DNA from: Chitinivibrionales bacterium | GTDB taxonomy: Bacteria; Fibrobacterota; Chitinivibrionia; Chitinivibrionales; WJKA01 | Direction: 5' to 3' | Length of the DNA stretch: 64,000 nt | Assembly (NCBI GenBank): GCA_014728215.1 | Contig: WJLZ01000068.1 | Coordinates: 1-64,000, forward strand | In this document: positions 8,857 to 17,387 of the stretch, one piece after another | How positions within the stretch are numbered: position 1 is the first letter of the stretch | Layout of the letters: the number at the start of each line of letters is the position of its first letter | Made by a program: the position numbers and the translations under genes | Notes under the pieces: model-generated | The model's input: the letters and a program-made list of their open reading frames with translations, nothing else | What the model was told of the DNA's origin: nothing | The model's database searches: none

Positions 8857-9801
8857 ATGAGAGGTTTATGTAGATATTGTGCAGTAGTTCTTTTTCTGCT
8901 TATCTGCCTTTGCCAGCGGATTCCCGATGAAATCGCTTTACAGACGCATCGAGTGAGAGGCTATGGGCATTTTCAACCCCAATGGGTTTCACTCTGTCCG
9001 AATATGGTGCCGGCCAATGATCCGTTTAAAGAAGTCCGTGAACAGCCTCAGGGCATTCCCCACGAATTCGGCAATCTTTCGGTTATATGGATCGATATGC
9101 AGATAGGACAGCATATCTATCATGCGATGAAATCGGGCGCCATAGAAAAAGATAAAGCGACTTCCATAATAAAACAATGGAATATCGATACATCGACAGT
9201 AACCCATGAGTATGTCGATCAGGAAATTTCCTGTGCAATCGGCACCAGCAGTGAGGGCGATGTTGTCTGTATTCCGGATACGGATAATGATGAAAATCTT
9301 GGTGATGAAAAACCGATTATCATCAAGCGGAAAACAATCGATTCGCTGAAAGCATTGCATCCGGATGTTATGGTGATGACCGATAATATTCCATACCGAG
9401 AAGTGTTTTTTGAATACTATGATGGTGAATCGATTAAAATTACCCGCCAGTTTATTGCCGTCAATCCTTCGTTCATGTATGGTAAGGACCGTATCCCTGT
9501 CTGCAGCGACCAGTTTATCGTCAATCTGAGTACCTATGAGTTTCGGACAGCCTCGCTTGAAATCGGTTCCGACGAATATACCTTTGTCTGTGCCAACGGA
9601 TTCAAACCGGGACTGTATTCACCCATTAATACCCGGATTATGATAGACACAAAAGGGCTTCAGGAATTTACTACCTCAAAAGAGGGGAACCAAATTTACG
9701 GCATCAGGGATACCGTGAATTTAGGAAAGCAAACCTTTCTTATTGAAGATATTTCTGTAGACGGCTCGGTAATATCGCTCAAAAAATTCATACACGATTG
9801 A
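8857..9801 (+). CDS. Secreted or lipoprotein-like protein of unknown function
   Basis: About 314 residues from the ATG at 8857, which has GGGAGG just upstream; the frame extends to a TTG at 8821 with no better support. The N-terminus is a short basic segment plus a hydrophobic core (about 8-20) ending in LICLCQ, so export is likely, perhaps as a lipoprotein. The rest is beta-rich with several scattered cysteines. It contains no motif that I can assign. It begins a plus-strand run with a glycosyltransferase and a ParB-like gene, separated from the former by only ten bases. Confidence 0.7.
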   Translation: MRGLCRYCAVVLFLLICLCQRIPDEIALQTHRVRGYGHFQPQWVSLCPNMVPANDPFKEVREQPQGIPHEFGNLSVIWIDMQIGQHIYHAMKSGAIEKDKATSIIKQWNIDTSTVTHEYVDQEISCAIGTSSEGDVVCIPDTDNDENLGDEKPIIIKRKTIDSLKALHPDVMVMTDNIPYREVFFEYYDGESIKITRQFIAVNPSFMYGKDRIPVCSDQFIVNLSTYEFRTASLEIGSDEYTFVCANGFKPGLYSPINTRIMIDTKGLQEFTTSKEGNQIYGIRDTVNLGKQTFLIEDISVDGSVISLKKFIHD

Positions 9802-9811
9802 TGCATCCGGT

Positions 9812-10639
9812 ATGAGTCGAATTGCCGTTATTATTCCTTCCTGGAATCGTAAGCATGTTATTGAGCGTTCGGTAACGTCTGTATTGAATCAGTCATTCGA
9901 TGATTATGAGTTAGTTGTCGTGGATGATTGTTCTGTTGATGGAACCGAAGAACTGGCTTTGTTTTCGGATTCCCGGATCAGATATGAAAGACTGGATATG
10001 CACAAAGGAGTCTCTTATGCCCGTAATTATGGCGTTCGATGCACCTCGGCACCACTGCTTGCCTTTCTTGATTCTGATGATGAGTGGCATGAAAATAAGC
10101 TCGAGCACCATCTCGACTGGATCAGGAGAAATCCGTCCTTTCGTATTTCTCAGACCCAGGAGATATGGATTCGCCGTGGAAAAAGAGTAAATCCGCCTAA
10201 AAATCACAAAAAACAGGCCGGAGATATTTTTGAAATGTCACTCAAGCGTTGTATGATAACACCATCATCCGTAATCATGGATCGGGATCTTTATCATGAA
10301 TTCGGAGGATTCAACGAGTCTTTTCTTGCCTGTGAAGATTATGATTTGTGGTTAAAAGTAACCTCGAAATATCCTGTCGGGCTGATAGATGAATACCTCC
10401 TGACCCGCTATGGCGGGCACCGTGATCAGCTGTCATCGACGGCTTTTGCTCTGGACCGTTTCCGTATCAGGAGTATTCTGCATATTTTGTATACCGGTGA
10501 GTTGCGGGAAAACCAGCAAGTGCTTGCTAAAAGGGAGCTGGTCAGAAAGGCTTGTATCGTTGCCGGAGGCTATAAAAAAAGAGGAGATTTGAAACGTTAT
10601 GAACAGTTCAGGTCGATCGCAGATGTTAATGGAGTTTGA
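9812..10639 (+). CDS. Family 2 glycosyltransferase
   Basis: A 275-residue GT-A fold enzyme. It starts with VIIPSWNRKHVIERSVTSVL, carries VVDDCSVDGT (about 35-44) and a DSDD metal-binding motif (about 88-91), and ends with the acceptor-side ED motif in ACEDYDLWL. It should transfer a nucleotide-activated sugar to an envelope glycan or protein on the cytoplasmic face. No membrane segment is visible. It lies between a secreted unknown and a ParB-like gene rather than in a polysaccharide locus, so its acceptor is open. Confidence 0.9.
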   Translation: MSRIAVIIPSWNRKHVIERSVTSVLNQSFDDYELVVVDDCSVDGTEELALFSDSRIRYERLDMHKGVSYARNYGVRCTSAPLLAFLDSDDEWHENKLEHHLDWIRRNPSFRISQTQEIWIRRGKRVNPPKNHKKQAGDIFEMSLKRCMITPSSVIMDRDLYHEFGGFNESFLACEDYDLWLKVTSKYPVGLIDEYLLTRYGGHRDQLSSTAFALDRFRIRSILHILYTGELRENQQVLAKRELVRKACIVAGGYKKRGDLKRYEQFRSIADVNGV

Positions 10640-11594
10640 ACAGCTTACCGGGAAAAGCCTGGAGATAGAATACAAGTCACTCAAAGTAACACAACTCCGA
10701 TGTCCCGAGGAGCTGTATGATCCGAACGTGCCGTTTAATGGGTTGTCCCTGTGGGATTATGCCGCACCGGTTATGGTCGTGGACCGGGGAAATGCCGATT
10801 ATGAAGTTGTTGACGGGTGCAAGCGGCTGCATGAAAATAAAAAGGGGGGCCATAGGGAGTGTATGTGCGGGGTTATTACATCCAATCCCGATGAACAAAA
10901 TACCGGGATAATGAGGATTTTGTTCAACAGTTCAAAACAGCTGCATATTCGGGAAAAAGTGCTCTTTTATTCCTGGATACAAAAGCATGTGGAAGGTGAA
11001 GAATACAATAAGCTGTTGAATTTATGCAAAATAAATCGTCATGAACAAAAACAGCTCCTGTCATGTGCCGGCTGCAGCGAAGATATTCTTGATGCGCTTT
11101 CAGAAAGTCGTATTTCCCTGGAAACCGGATCACAGCTTACCACTCTTGATCAGCATGAGCGGGCGGTATTTCTTTCGCTTTTTTCCAATCTCAAGCTTTC
11201 TTTCCAGATTCAGCGTGAATTTCTTGAGTGGCTGCCGGAAATCGCCATGAATGAAAAATGTAGTGTGTCGGATATTGTTCAAAAAAAAGAGATTGTCGAC
11301 CTGATCGATTCTCAAACGCTGAATGCTCCTCAAAAAATTGAAAAAATGAGAGATCTGCTCTTTAGCATGAGATTTCCCCGGTACAGTAAAGCTCTGAAAG
11401 AATGGAAACAGCATGCAACAGCGGTGAATCCTGCACCGAAAAAGGTAGAAATTGTGCATTCGCCGGGGTTTGAAAAGCAGCGGCTTACAGTACACCTCTC
11501 TTTCTCAAACGGCCGGGAAGCCCGGGAGATATGCAGTAAATTAAAGGAGATCTCACCGTCTGATTGGAACAAGCTTCTCTATCCAATTGAATAG
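10599..11594 (+). CDS. ParB-like (ParB/Spo0J N-terminal fold) protein, no ParA
   Basis: A 331-residue protein. Residues about 58-95 (APVMVVDRG, YEVVDGCKRLHE) match the ParB N-terminal strand-turn pattern that ends in GERR-type CTP-binding residues, here degenerate (DGCKRL). FNSSKQL stands where ParB has ENxxR. A helical region follows with an ISLETGSQLTTLDQHER stretch resembling the ParB IS-GHA-L segment. The C-terminal third is unassigned. The start at 10599 overlaps the glycosyltransferase by 41 bases and has GAGGAG 12 bases upstream. There is no parA or parS-like array nearby, so a chromosome-partition role is doubtful. It may be a CTPase-like regulator. Confidence 0.68.
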   Translation: MNSSGRSQMLMEFEQLTGKSLEIEYKSLKVTQLRCPEELYDPNVPFNGLSLWDYAAPVMVVDRGNADYEVVDGCKRLHENKKGGHRECMCGVITSNPDEQNTGIMRILFNSSKQLHIREKVLFYSWIQKHVEGEEYNKLLNLCKINRHEQKQLLSCAGCSEDILDALSESRISLETGSQLTTLDQHERAVFLSLFSNLKLSFQIQREFLEWLPEIAMNEKCSVSDIVQKKEIVDLIDSQTLNAPQKIEKMRDLLFSMRFPRYSKALKEWKQHATAVNPAPKKVEIVHSPGFEKQRLTVHLSFSNGREAREICSKLKEISPSDWNKLLYPIE

Positions 11595-11656
11595 AGGGGG
11601 TATCAGAAACCATTTTATCTCCACGGCTGAAGACAGGTTTTCTGAAAGGAAAATGT

Positions 11657-11917
11657 ATGAAAAAGATATTCGATGCAATGCTTAATAACGGTCTGGCCAT
11701 TATGATGGTCGGTTTTTTTGTTTCCATTGCAGGGCTTATTGCTTTTGTCACTCGTTTTCGTTATTATGGTGGAACAGTACGAACGATATCGATATCAGTG
11801 ACAATTGCAGGATTCGTTATTTACTTCATCGGCCGTATCTGCGTGGTAATCAACAAGCGTCGGAAGAAAAAAACCGAAAAAGAAGCCAGTGAAGAAGAAA
11901 ATGAGGAAAGCGAATAG
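11657..11917 (+). CDS. Small two-TM membrane protein
   Basis: An 86-residue protein with two hydrophobic helices (about 12-33 and 43-65), then a strongly basic patch (KRRKKK) and an acidic tail (about 67-86). Both ends are probably cytoplasmic. The ATG at 11657 is preceded by AAAGGA. Its stop overlaps the GTG of the EIIA gene by one base, so it is translationally coupled to it. No known family is recognised; it could anchor or regulate the EIIA/STAS proteins. Confidence 0.72.
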   Translation: MKKIFDAMLNNGLAIMMVGFFVSIAGLIAFVTRFRYYGGTVRTISISVTIAGFVIYFIGRICVVINKRRKKKTEKEASEEENEESE

Positions 11918-12390
11918 TGACGGCGAAAATAAAAAACATTCTTCAAAAGACCGGAATCCTTTTAGATTATAAACCATCTAATAAAAGAGCTGCCCTGCAG
12001 GAAATGGGTAATTTTATTACCAAGCTTTATAATTTGAAACCCCGGGAGTTTATTGTTCAGAAGATCCTGGATCGAGAAGCGGAAATGTCGACGGGAATCG
12101 GTTACGGCATTGCGATTCCTCACGCGCGGATCCCCGGAATCGAAAAATTATATATGATTGTTTCCCGCGTTTCTGAGAGCATTGAGTTCGAAGCCATCGA
12201 CGAAAAACCGGTATATCTGATATTTTTGCTTATTTCACCGGCAAATACATCAACCGACCACACCAGAATTTTGTCTTCGTTGTCAAGGATTGTCTCTTAT
12301 GAAGAGGTGCGCAAAGAATTGCTGAAAGCCGAGGATGCACAGGAATTTCTGGATGTCCTCATACAGGGAGAGGACAAATATGTCAAGTAA
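11917..12390 (+). CDS. ptsN: PTS EIIA domain protein, nitrogen/fructose type
   Basis: A 157-residue protein beginning at a GTG that overlaps the previous stop as TAGTG. It is a single EIIA(Ntr/Fru) domain with the phospho-accepting His69 in GIAIPHAR. It would receive phosphate from HPr and act as a regulator rather than as a sugar transporter, since no EIIB or EIIC is present. An HPr with intact His15 lies at 51090 and RpoN at 47266, but EI is not in the window. The last 11 bases overlap the STAS gene. The ptsN symbol is by domain type. Confidence 0.85.
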   Translation: MTAKIKNILQKTGILLDYKPSNKRAALQEMGNFITKLYNLKPREFIVQKILDREAEMSTGIGYGIAIPHARIPGIEKLYMIVSRVSESIEFEAIDEKPVYLIFLLISPANTSTDHTRILSSLSRIVSYEEVRKELLKAEDAQEFLDVLIQGEDKYVK

Positions 12391-12769
12391 GGAGACAGAA
12401 AAAACATCTTTAGTCGAGGTCTGTTTGAAAGATGATATCGCGGTTATTCAGTTTCCAAAAAAGGTGTTCCAGAAAAAAGAAGCTAAAGAATTTAATGCAA
12501 TTATCGAGTCAATAAAAGAACAAAAGTATCCTTCCATTGCGCTTAATCTTTCCGATTGCGAGTATGTTTCGAGTGAAGGATTGGGCGTGACGGCAAAATT
12601 ATGGCGGTGGTGCCATGATGAAGGCAACGGTAAAATGGCAGTTGTCCTTTCCGAGGATACCGATAATGAAGTACGAAATCTTTTTGAGATAATCGGTCTT
12701 GCTCGGATTATCGGCAGTGCGATCCAGCCCAGCATTAAGGATGTCCTTAATTATCTGAAAAACTTCTAA
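12380..12769 (+). CDS. STAS-domain anti-sigma factor antagonist
   Basis: About 129 residues from the ATG at 12380, inside the EIIA 3' end. The frame is open further upstream, but an SD-like GGGAGAGGA precedes this ATG. The STAS fold is clear: the phosphorylation loop reads YVSSEGLG, so Asp and the second Ser of the usual DSSGLG are replaced by Ser and Glu while the phospho-acceptor Ser64 remains. It would bind and release an anti-sigma kinase according to its phosphorylation state. Coupling to EIIA(Ntr) suggests PTS state and partner switching meet here. Its stop overlaps the convergent M20 gene. Confidence 0.82.
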   Translation: MSSKETEKTSLVEVCLKDDIAVIQFPKKVFQKKEAKEFNAIIESIKEQKYPSIALNLSDCEYVSSEGLGVTAKLWRWCHDEGNGKMAVVLSEDTDNEVRNLFEIIGLARIIGSAIQPSIKDVLNYLKNF

Positions 12770-13965
12770 TTTTTCCCTGCTATCCCCAGAGCAAGGGCGC
12801 AATGCGTCATGATGCCGGTTTTCATAGCGGTTTCATCGGGAAGAAACCGGGCGCTGTGGAGTCCCGCCGGTGCTTTATCGTCTGGCTTTTTTACACCGAG
12901 GTGAATGTAGGTTCCCCGGGACATTTTCAGATAATAGGTGAAATCTTCTGCAAACATGGTAGGATACGAACGGACTGCAACCTTCGATTTTCCCAGCGCG
13001 TCTCTGAGAATATCCTTCGCCCTTCCGGTCATCGCAGGATCATTGTATCCGGGAGGATATGATTTTACAAAAGAAACCTCCACTCCGGTTCTGAAAGAGT
13101 GGGCAACCGCTTTCAGCACCTGGGTTACCCGCCGTTGAAGCTGGGTTTGAAGTTTCTCGGAGAAGGTGCGGATCGTCCCGTAGAAGCGGGCTTCATCAGG
13201 GATAATATTTCGTTTTGTTCCCGAATGAAAGGAGCCGACAGTTAAAACTGCGGGTTCAAAAGGCGGGCTTTCTCTGCTGATAAGGGTTTGAAGCTCCATG
13301 ATCATGGAACATGCGCATACGATCGGATCGATTGCCCGCTCGGGCATTGCGCCGTGGCCACCCTTTCCCCGAACAGTAACATCAAAGGTAAGTACCCCGC
13401 TACAATCGTCACCGGGTTTCAGTCCGATTGTGCCGGTTGGGTGGTCGATACTGACATGAAGACCGAAGACTGCATCGACATTGCCGGGAAATGCACCGGA
13501 TCGAATCATCTGTATTGCACCGCCCGGTTCCACTTCTTCCGAAGGCTGGAAAAGAAAAACAACCTTTCCGTGAAGCTCCTTTTTTAACGATGCAAGGATT
13601 TTCGCTGCACCCAGAAGACAGGCCGTATGAATATCGTGGCCGCAGGCGTGCATGACACCGTTTACCTGTGATTTGTAGGCAACCCTGTTCTTCTCCTGAA
13701 TCGGTAGAGCATCCATGTCTGCTCGAAGGACAATCGTTTTTCCTTTACCAATCCCAAGATCTGCGGTAACTCCGGTTTTTCCGATATGATACCGGGGTTT
13801 TAGTCCCCACTCTTTCACTTGCCGGTAGACCAGGGCTGCTGTGTCGTGCTCATGGTTTGATAATTCCGGGTACATGTGCAGGTGACGCCGTATGGCCACT
13901 ACCTGCGGATATACAGCCTCTATTGCTTCTTTGACTTTTTTATTCAAGGGGGAATGGTTCATCAT
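12766..13965 (-). CDS. M20-family amidohydrolase (N-acyl amino acid/hippurate hydrolase type)
   Basis: A 399-residue zinc peptidase. ADMDALP (82-88), ACGHDIHT (107-114, Cys108/His110) and PSEEVEPGG (about 144-152) are the metal and catalytic motifs of the M20D branch, with a dimerisation insert in the middle. It removes acyl groups from amino acids or opens amide bonds. It is last in the MoxR-TPR-DUF58-M20 operon, overlapping DUF58 by four bases. Its stop codon overlaps that of the plus-strand STAS gene. Confidence 0.88.
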   Translation of the reverse strand: MMNHSPLNKKVKEAIEAVYPQVVAIRRHLHMYPELSNHEHDTAALVYRQVKEWGLKPRYHIGKTGVTADLGIGKGKTIVLRADMDALPIQEKNRVAYKSQVNGVMHACGHDIHTACLLGAAKILASLKKELHGKVVFLFQPSEEVEPGGAIQMIRSGAFPGNVDAVFGLHVSIDHPTGTIGLKPGDDCSGVLTFDVTVRGKGGHGAMPERAIDPIVCACSMIMELQTLISRESPPFEPAVLTVGSFHSGTKRNIIPDEARFYGTIRTFSEKLQTQLQRRVTQVLKAVAHSFRTGVEVSFVKSYPPGYNDPAMTGRAKDILRDALGKSKVAVRSYPTMFAEDFTYYLKMSRGTYIHLGVKKPDDKAPAGLHSARFLPDETAMKTGIMTHCALALGIAGKN

Positions 13966-14840
13966 GCCATCATTTTTTCACGTTTGCGGAAAAATTTCAC
14001 CAGTGGTTCGACATAATCGGTGTCGGTTGTAATCGGAATTTCATCAATGCCGGTTGAGAGAAAAAAAGATGCCAGGGCTTCCTTTTTCTTATTTATTTCC
14101 TTCTGGTATGCCGTTCGGAATGCCCTGTCGGTGGTATCAACGAGCATCGTTTCACCTGTTTCGGGATCTTCCAGTTCCATAAGGCCGCTGTCGGAAAGTA
14201 CAAGTTCCCGTGGATCGCTGAGTTTCAAAGCAATGACATCATGCCGTCGTGCCGCAACACGCAAAGGGGCCTCGAACCCAGAGGATAAAAAATCGGAAAC
14301 AATGAAAACAACAGAGCGTTTGGTCTGAACATTGCTTAAAAATTTGACCGCTTCGCTGATATCTGTTCTTTTGCCTTTGGGCTTGAAATAGAGCAGCTCC
14401 CTGATGACCCGCAGTACATGCTTTTTACCCTTTTTTGGGGGGATATATTTTTCGATATCGGAGGTAAAAATAATCAAGCCGACGCGATCGTTGTTGTTGA
14501 TCGCAGAGAAGGCAAGCAATGCGCAGAGTTCAACGGCAATTTCATCTTTGAATTTTTCCTGAGTCCCAAAATTGCCCGATGCCGAAGCGTCGACCAGAAG
14601 CATGACTGTCAGCTCTCTTTCTTCAATATGTTTCTTAACAAAAGGGTCGCCCATGCGGGCGGTCACGTTCCAGTCGATATTTCGAATATCATCGCCTTCC
14701 ATGTAGGTACGCACCTCGGAAAATTCCATTCCCTGTCCGCGGAAAACACTATGGTACTCACCCGAAAGAATCGAATTAACGATACTTTGAGTCTTGATTT
14801 CGATTTGACGAACTTTTTTTAATACTTCCTTTGGTATCAT
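13962..14840 (-). CDS. DUF58 / VWA-like protein
   Basis: A 292-residue cytoplasmic protein. The DUF58 signature is clear: FRGQGMEFSEVRTY (33-46), then EGDDIRNIDWNVTAR (48-62). A von Willebrand A-like fold carries a MIDAS-type DASAS (Asp84, Ser86, Ser88). DUF58 proteins pair with MoxR ATPases, probably as adaptors in metal-dependent maturation of partner proteins; MoxR is two genes upstream. Start and stop overlap the TPR and M20 genes by four bases each (ATGA), so translation is coupled. Confidence 0.9.
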   Translation of the reverse strand: MIPKEVLKKVRQIEIKTQSIVNSILSGEYHSVFRGQGMEFSEVRTYMEGDDIRNIDWNVTARMGDPFVKKHIEERELTVMLLVDASASGNFGTQEKFKDEIAVELCALLAFSAINNNDRVGLIIFTSDIEKYIPPKKGKKHVLRVIRELLYFKPKGKRTDISEAVKFLSNVQTKRSVVFIVSDFLSSGFEAPLRVAARRHDVIALKLSDPRELVLSDSGLMELEDPETGETMLVDTTDRAFRTAYQKEINKKKEALASFFLSTGIDEIPITTDTDYVEPLVKFFRKREKMMA

Positions 14841-15826
14841 AATGAGTGTGTTTCCAAATCTATAAGTTCATTAGCCATTGATTCGAGATGTTTTACCTTT
14901 GAACTGATGACAAATCGCTGAATTATTATGGCCGCCAGATTAATCAATACGAATATACCGATAAAGATCCCCCACTTTTTGTGCTTCTGTGTCCGCTCTT
15001 CCATTAACCGTTTTTCTTCTTCCCGTTGCAAATGCTCCTGGTGGCGGGCTTTGATGGCATTGATGGTTTCCTGTGTGCCGGTTCCGGTAACCTCAAGGTT
15101 TTCTCTTGTTTGAAAGGAGATATAGAGGTCGGTGAGGTCTTCACCTTTATATCCCAGGAGGCGAAGAATGGAGATAATTTCCGCGCGCATCATGCGACGC
15201 TGTTCCCGGGCTATTTCCCTGAATTCCTGACCGTTTGAAAAAGAACGCCCGAAAGGATACTGCTCTGCAAGTCGGGCATACAGTTCCACAGCTTTCTCAT
15301 AATTGTTGGTTTTTTGATTATGGAATGCTATCTCAAAGAGAGCGTCATCGGCGACATCGCTTTCCGGGGCAGTATTGAGAAGTTTTTCCATAACAAAATG
15401 CATCTGTTGATAGCGTTCCAGCCGTCGGAGAGATTTTCCTACCCAGAGAGTATAGAGCGGCTTTGGATCAACGGAATCGGCAAAGGTGAAATTTTTCAGT
15501 GCATTCTCGTAATCTTGATTTTTAAAGTATTCCAGGCCTGAGCGAAAATAGAGCTCGGGAGGATCCTTTTTCCTACCGATATGGATGTCTTCTTTATTTG
15601 ATGGTTTCCGGATGCCTGGATTTTGTTGCGGTTGTTGAGTACCGGACACACCTGGCGACGGTTTCTCCTTTTTTGCCGTACCTTTTGTTGCGCTTTTCTC
15701 TTTTTCTACAAAAATGATTCCTTTTTCCTCATCGTAGATAAGTACCTTTTCGGCCTGCGCGATTGTCGTGCAACACAAAATAATACTGACAAGAACAGAT
15801 ATACTCGTTGTTTGGAAAAGATGCAT
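14837..15826 (-). CDS. Exported TPR protein with C-terminal membrane helix
   Basis: About 329 residues if it starts at the ATG at 15826. That start gives a signal peptide (hydrophobic core about 8-20, AQAEK cleavage region), while a longer frame to 15919 would overlap MoxR. No good SD is visible. Residues about 95-200 hold TPR-like repeats (LYFRSGLEYFKNQDYENALK and KTNNYEKAVELYARLAEQY), and a single TM segment lies near residue 290 before a basic tail. It is likely the periplasmic scaffold of the MoxR/DUF58 system, similar in role to Bat-operon TPR proteins. Confidence 0.78.
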   Translation of the reverse strand: MHLFQTTSISVLVSIILCCTTIAQAEKVLIYDEEKGIIFVEKEKSATKGTAKKEKPSPGVSGTQQPQQNPGIRKPSNKEDIHIGRKKDPPELYFRSGLEYFKNQDYENALKNFTFADSVDPKPLYTLWVGKSLRRLERYQQMHFVMEKLLNTAPESDVADDALFEIAFHNQKTNNYEKAVELYARLAEQYPFGRSFSNGQEFREIAREQRRMMRAEIISILRLLGYKGEDLTDLYISFQTRENLEVTGTGTQETINAIKARHQEHLQREEEKRLMEERTQKHKKWGIFIGIFVLINLAAIIIQRFVISSKVKHLESMANELIDLETHSL

Positions 15827-15845
15827 ACGTTTGTTTATTATACCA

Positions 15846-16835
15846 TCATGGAACTTCAACACCGTCAAAAATTTTCTGAACAATATCTTCGGAGCTGATA
15901 TTTTCGGCCTCGGCCTCATAGGTAATTATAACACGATGACGTAAAACATCCATACCAATCGCTTTAATATCTTCGGGAGTAACATACCCTCGACCGCGAA
16001 TAAAGGCATGGGCTCGCGCCGCACGGCTGAGATAGAGGGTTGCCCGGGGCGATGCTCCGTACTCGATCAGACCATCAATCTCTGCAAGTCCGTTTTCTTT
16101 GGGCTTGCGGGTGGCAAAAACCAGGTTGACAATATATTCTTCTACCTTTGGGTCCATATAAATTTCATTCACAACCGTGCCGGCTTTCAGAATCTGATCG
16201 ACGGATATCACCTTGGTTACTTTGGGAACAATGCCGTCACCCATCCGTGACAGAATTTCACGTTCTTCTCCCCTGGTAGGATAATCGATCTTGAGCTTCA
16301 GCATAAACCGGTCAACCTGTGCCTCGGGAAGGGGATAGGTGCCCTCCTGTTCAATCGGGTTCTGGGTGGCAAGAACTAAAAAGGGTGTTGGTAGTTCATA
16401 GGTTGTGTCACCGATGGTGACCTGACGTTCCTGCATGGATTCAAGTAACGCACTCTGTACCTTTGCCGGGGCGCGGTTTATTTCATCCGCAAGGATAATA
16501 TTGGCAAACACCGGACCTTTTTTAGGAACAAATTCACCGGTTTTCTGGTTGTACACCAGCGTACCGATCAAATCGGCGGGAAGAAGGTCGGGAGTAAACT
16601 GAATACGTTGAAAACTTGTATCAACTATTTTAGACAATGTTGAAACAGAAAGCGTCTTAGCCAGACCGGGAACACCTTCAAGAAGAATATGTCCCTTGGT
16701 GAGCATGCCGATAAGAAGACGCTCGACCATCCGGGATTGCCCGACAATTACTTTCCGCATTTCAGTCTTCAGGGCCGATACAAAACCGCTTTGCTCTGCA
16801 ATTCTTTCATTCAGTTGAGCAATATCAACAGCCAT
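15846..16835 (-). CDS. MoxR-family AAA+ ATPase
   Basis: A 329-residue AAA+ protein. Walker A is GVPGLAKT (54-61), Walker B is ILADEINRAP (about 112-121), and sensor 1 lies in LATQNP followed by QEGTYPLPEAQVDRF. C-terminal winged helical residues include the SPRATLYLSRAARAHA motif. MoxR ATPases help mature or activate partner complexes through DUF58/VWA proteins, and DUF58 follows in this operon. The ATG at 16835 has AAAGGAT eight bases upstream. It is the first gene of the minus-strand operon. Confidence 0.93.
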   Translation of the reverse strand: MAVDIAQLNERIAEQSGFVSALKTEMRKVIVGQSRMVERLLIGMLTKGHILLEGVPGLAKTLSVSTLSKIVDTSFQRIQFTPDLLPADLIGTLVYNQKTGEFVPKKGPVFANIILADEINRAPAKVQSALLESMQERQVTIGDTTYELPTPFLVLATQNPIEQEGTYPLPEAQVDRFMLKLKIDYPTRGEEREILSRMGDGIVPKVTKVISVDQILKAGTVVNEIYMDPKVEEYIVNLVFATRKPKENGLAEIDGLIEYGASPRATLYLSRAARAHAFIRGRGYVTPEDIKAIGMDVLRHRVIITYEAEAENISSEDIVQKIFDGVEVP

Positions 16836-17150
16836 ACAATGAATCCTTTCTTATAACCTTCCGGATATCTATATATCTGCAGGAAAAAATAATGTATTTT
16901 GGGAATTGTATACGATTATGCATTTATATTTATTCAATAGATCGTAATTATAATGCTGTAAAAGATTTTCGCCATACGGAGTTTTACAACCCCGCCGGCA
17001 GAGAATTAAAATACGGCTTCACCCGAAAATATTGCAATTCTTCTTTTTGGGGATCCAAGAGTTTCGAAATTCCGGCTGTATTTGAACATTTAAGATGTTA
17101 AACAATTATACCAGAAATCCCTAAAATATTATTGTCTTTCTGTGGCGCGT
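16836..17150. other. Intergenic region between divergent operons
   Basis: About 315 bp between the MoxR operon (leftward) and a small membrane gene (rightward). It is AT-rich and should hold both promoters, but I cannot pick a convincing -35/-10 pair for either. A short open frame at 16892-17101 has no ribosome-binding site and a composition unlike a real protein, so I do not call it. Confidence 0.5.
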
Positions 17151-17333
17151 ATGTTATCATTATTCAAGATTCTATGGATTGTGTTGATTTTTTATCTAAT
17201 TAAATCACTGCTTTTTTCCAGAAAAGAAAACCGGACCTTTCAGCAAACCGATTCACAAAAGCGAAAATCCAGGCGCTTTGATACCAGCGGGGAAAATATA
17301 TCGGATGCTGATTTTGAGGAAATAGATTCTTAA
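17151..17333 (+). CDS. Small single-TM protein with acidic tail motif
   Basis: About 60 residues from the ATG at 17151; a GTG at 17142 is also in frame. One hydrophobic helix (about 3-20) is followed by a basic, polar linker and an acidic end containing DADFEEI. That layout resembles short DUF4834-like proteins, but similarity over so few residues is weak. It sits 54 bp before a STAS gene on the same strand. Function unknown. Confidence 0.5.
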   Translation: MLSLFKILWIVLIFYLIKSLLFSRKENRTFQQTDSQKRKSRRFDTSGENISDADFEEIDS

Positions 17334-17387
17334 GGATCCGGTTGAAGGGTCCACAAGGCTTTTATTCACCCTTGCAAGGAGTTGTCA

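Noticed and set aside
16892-17101. A short plus-strand open frame between MoxR and the small TM gene
   Set aside because: No ribosome-binding site, AT-biased composition, and no recognisable domain.
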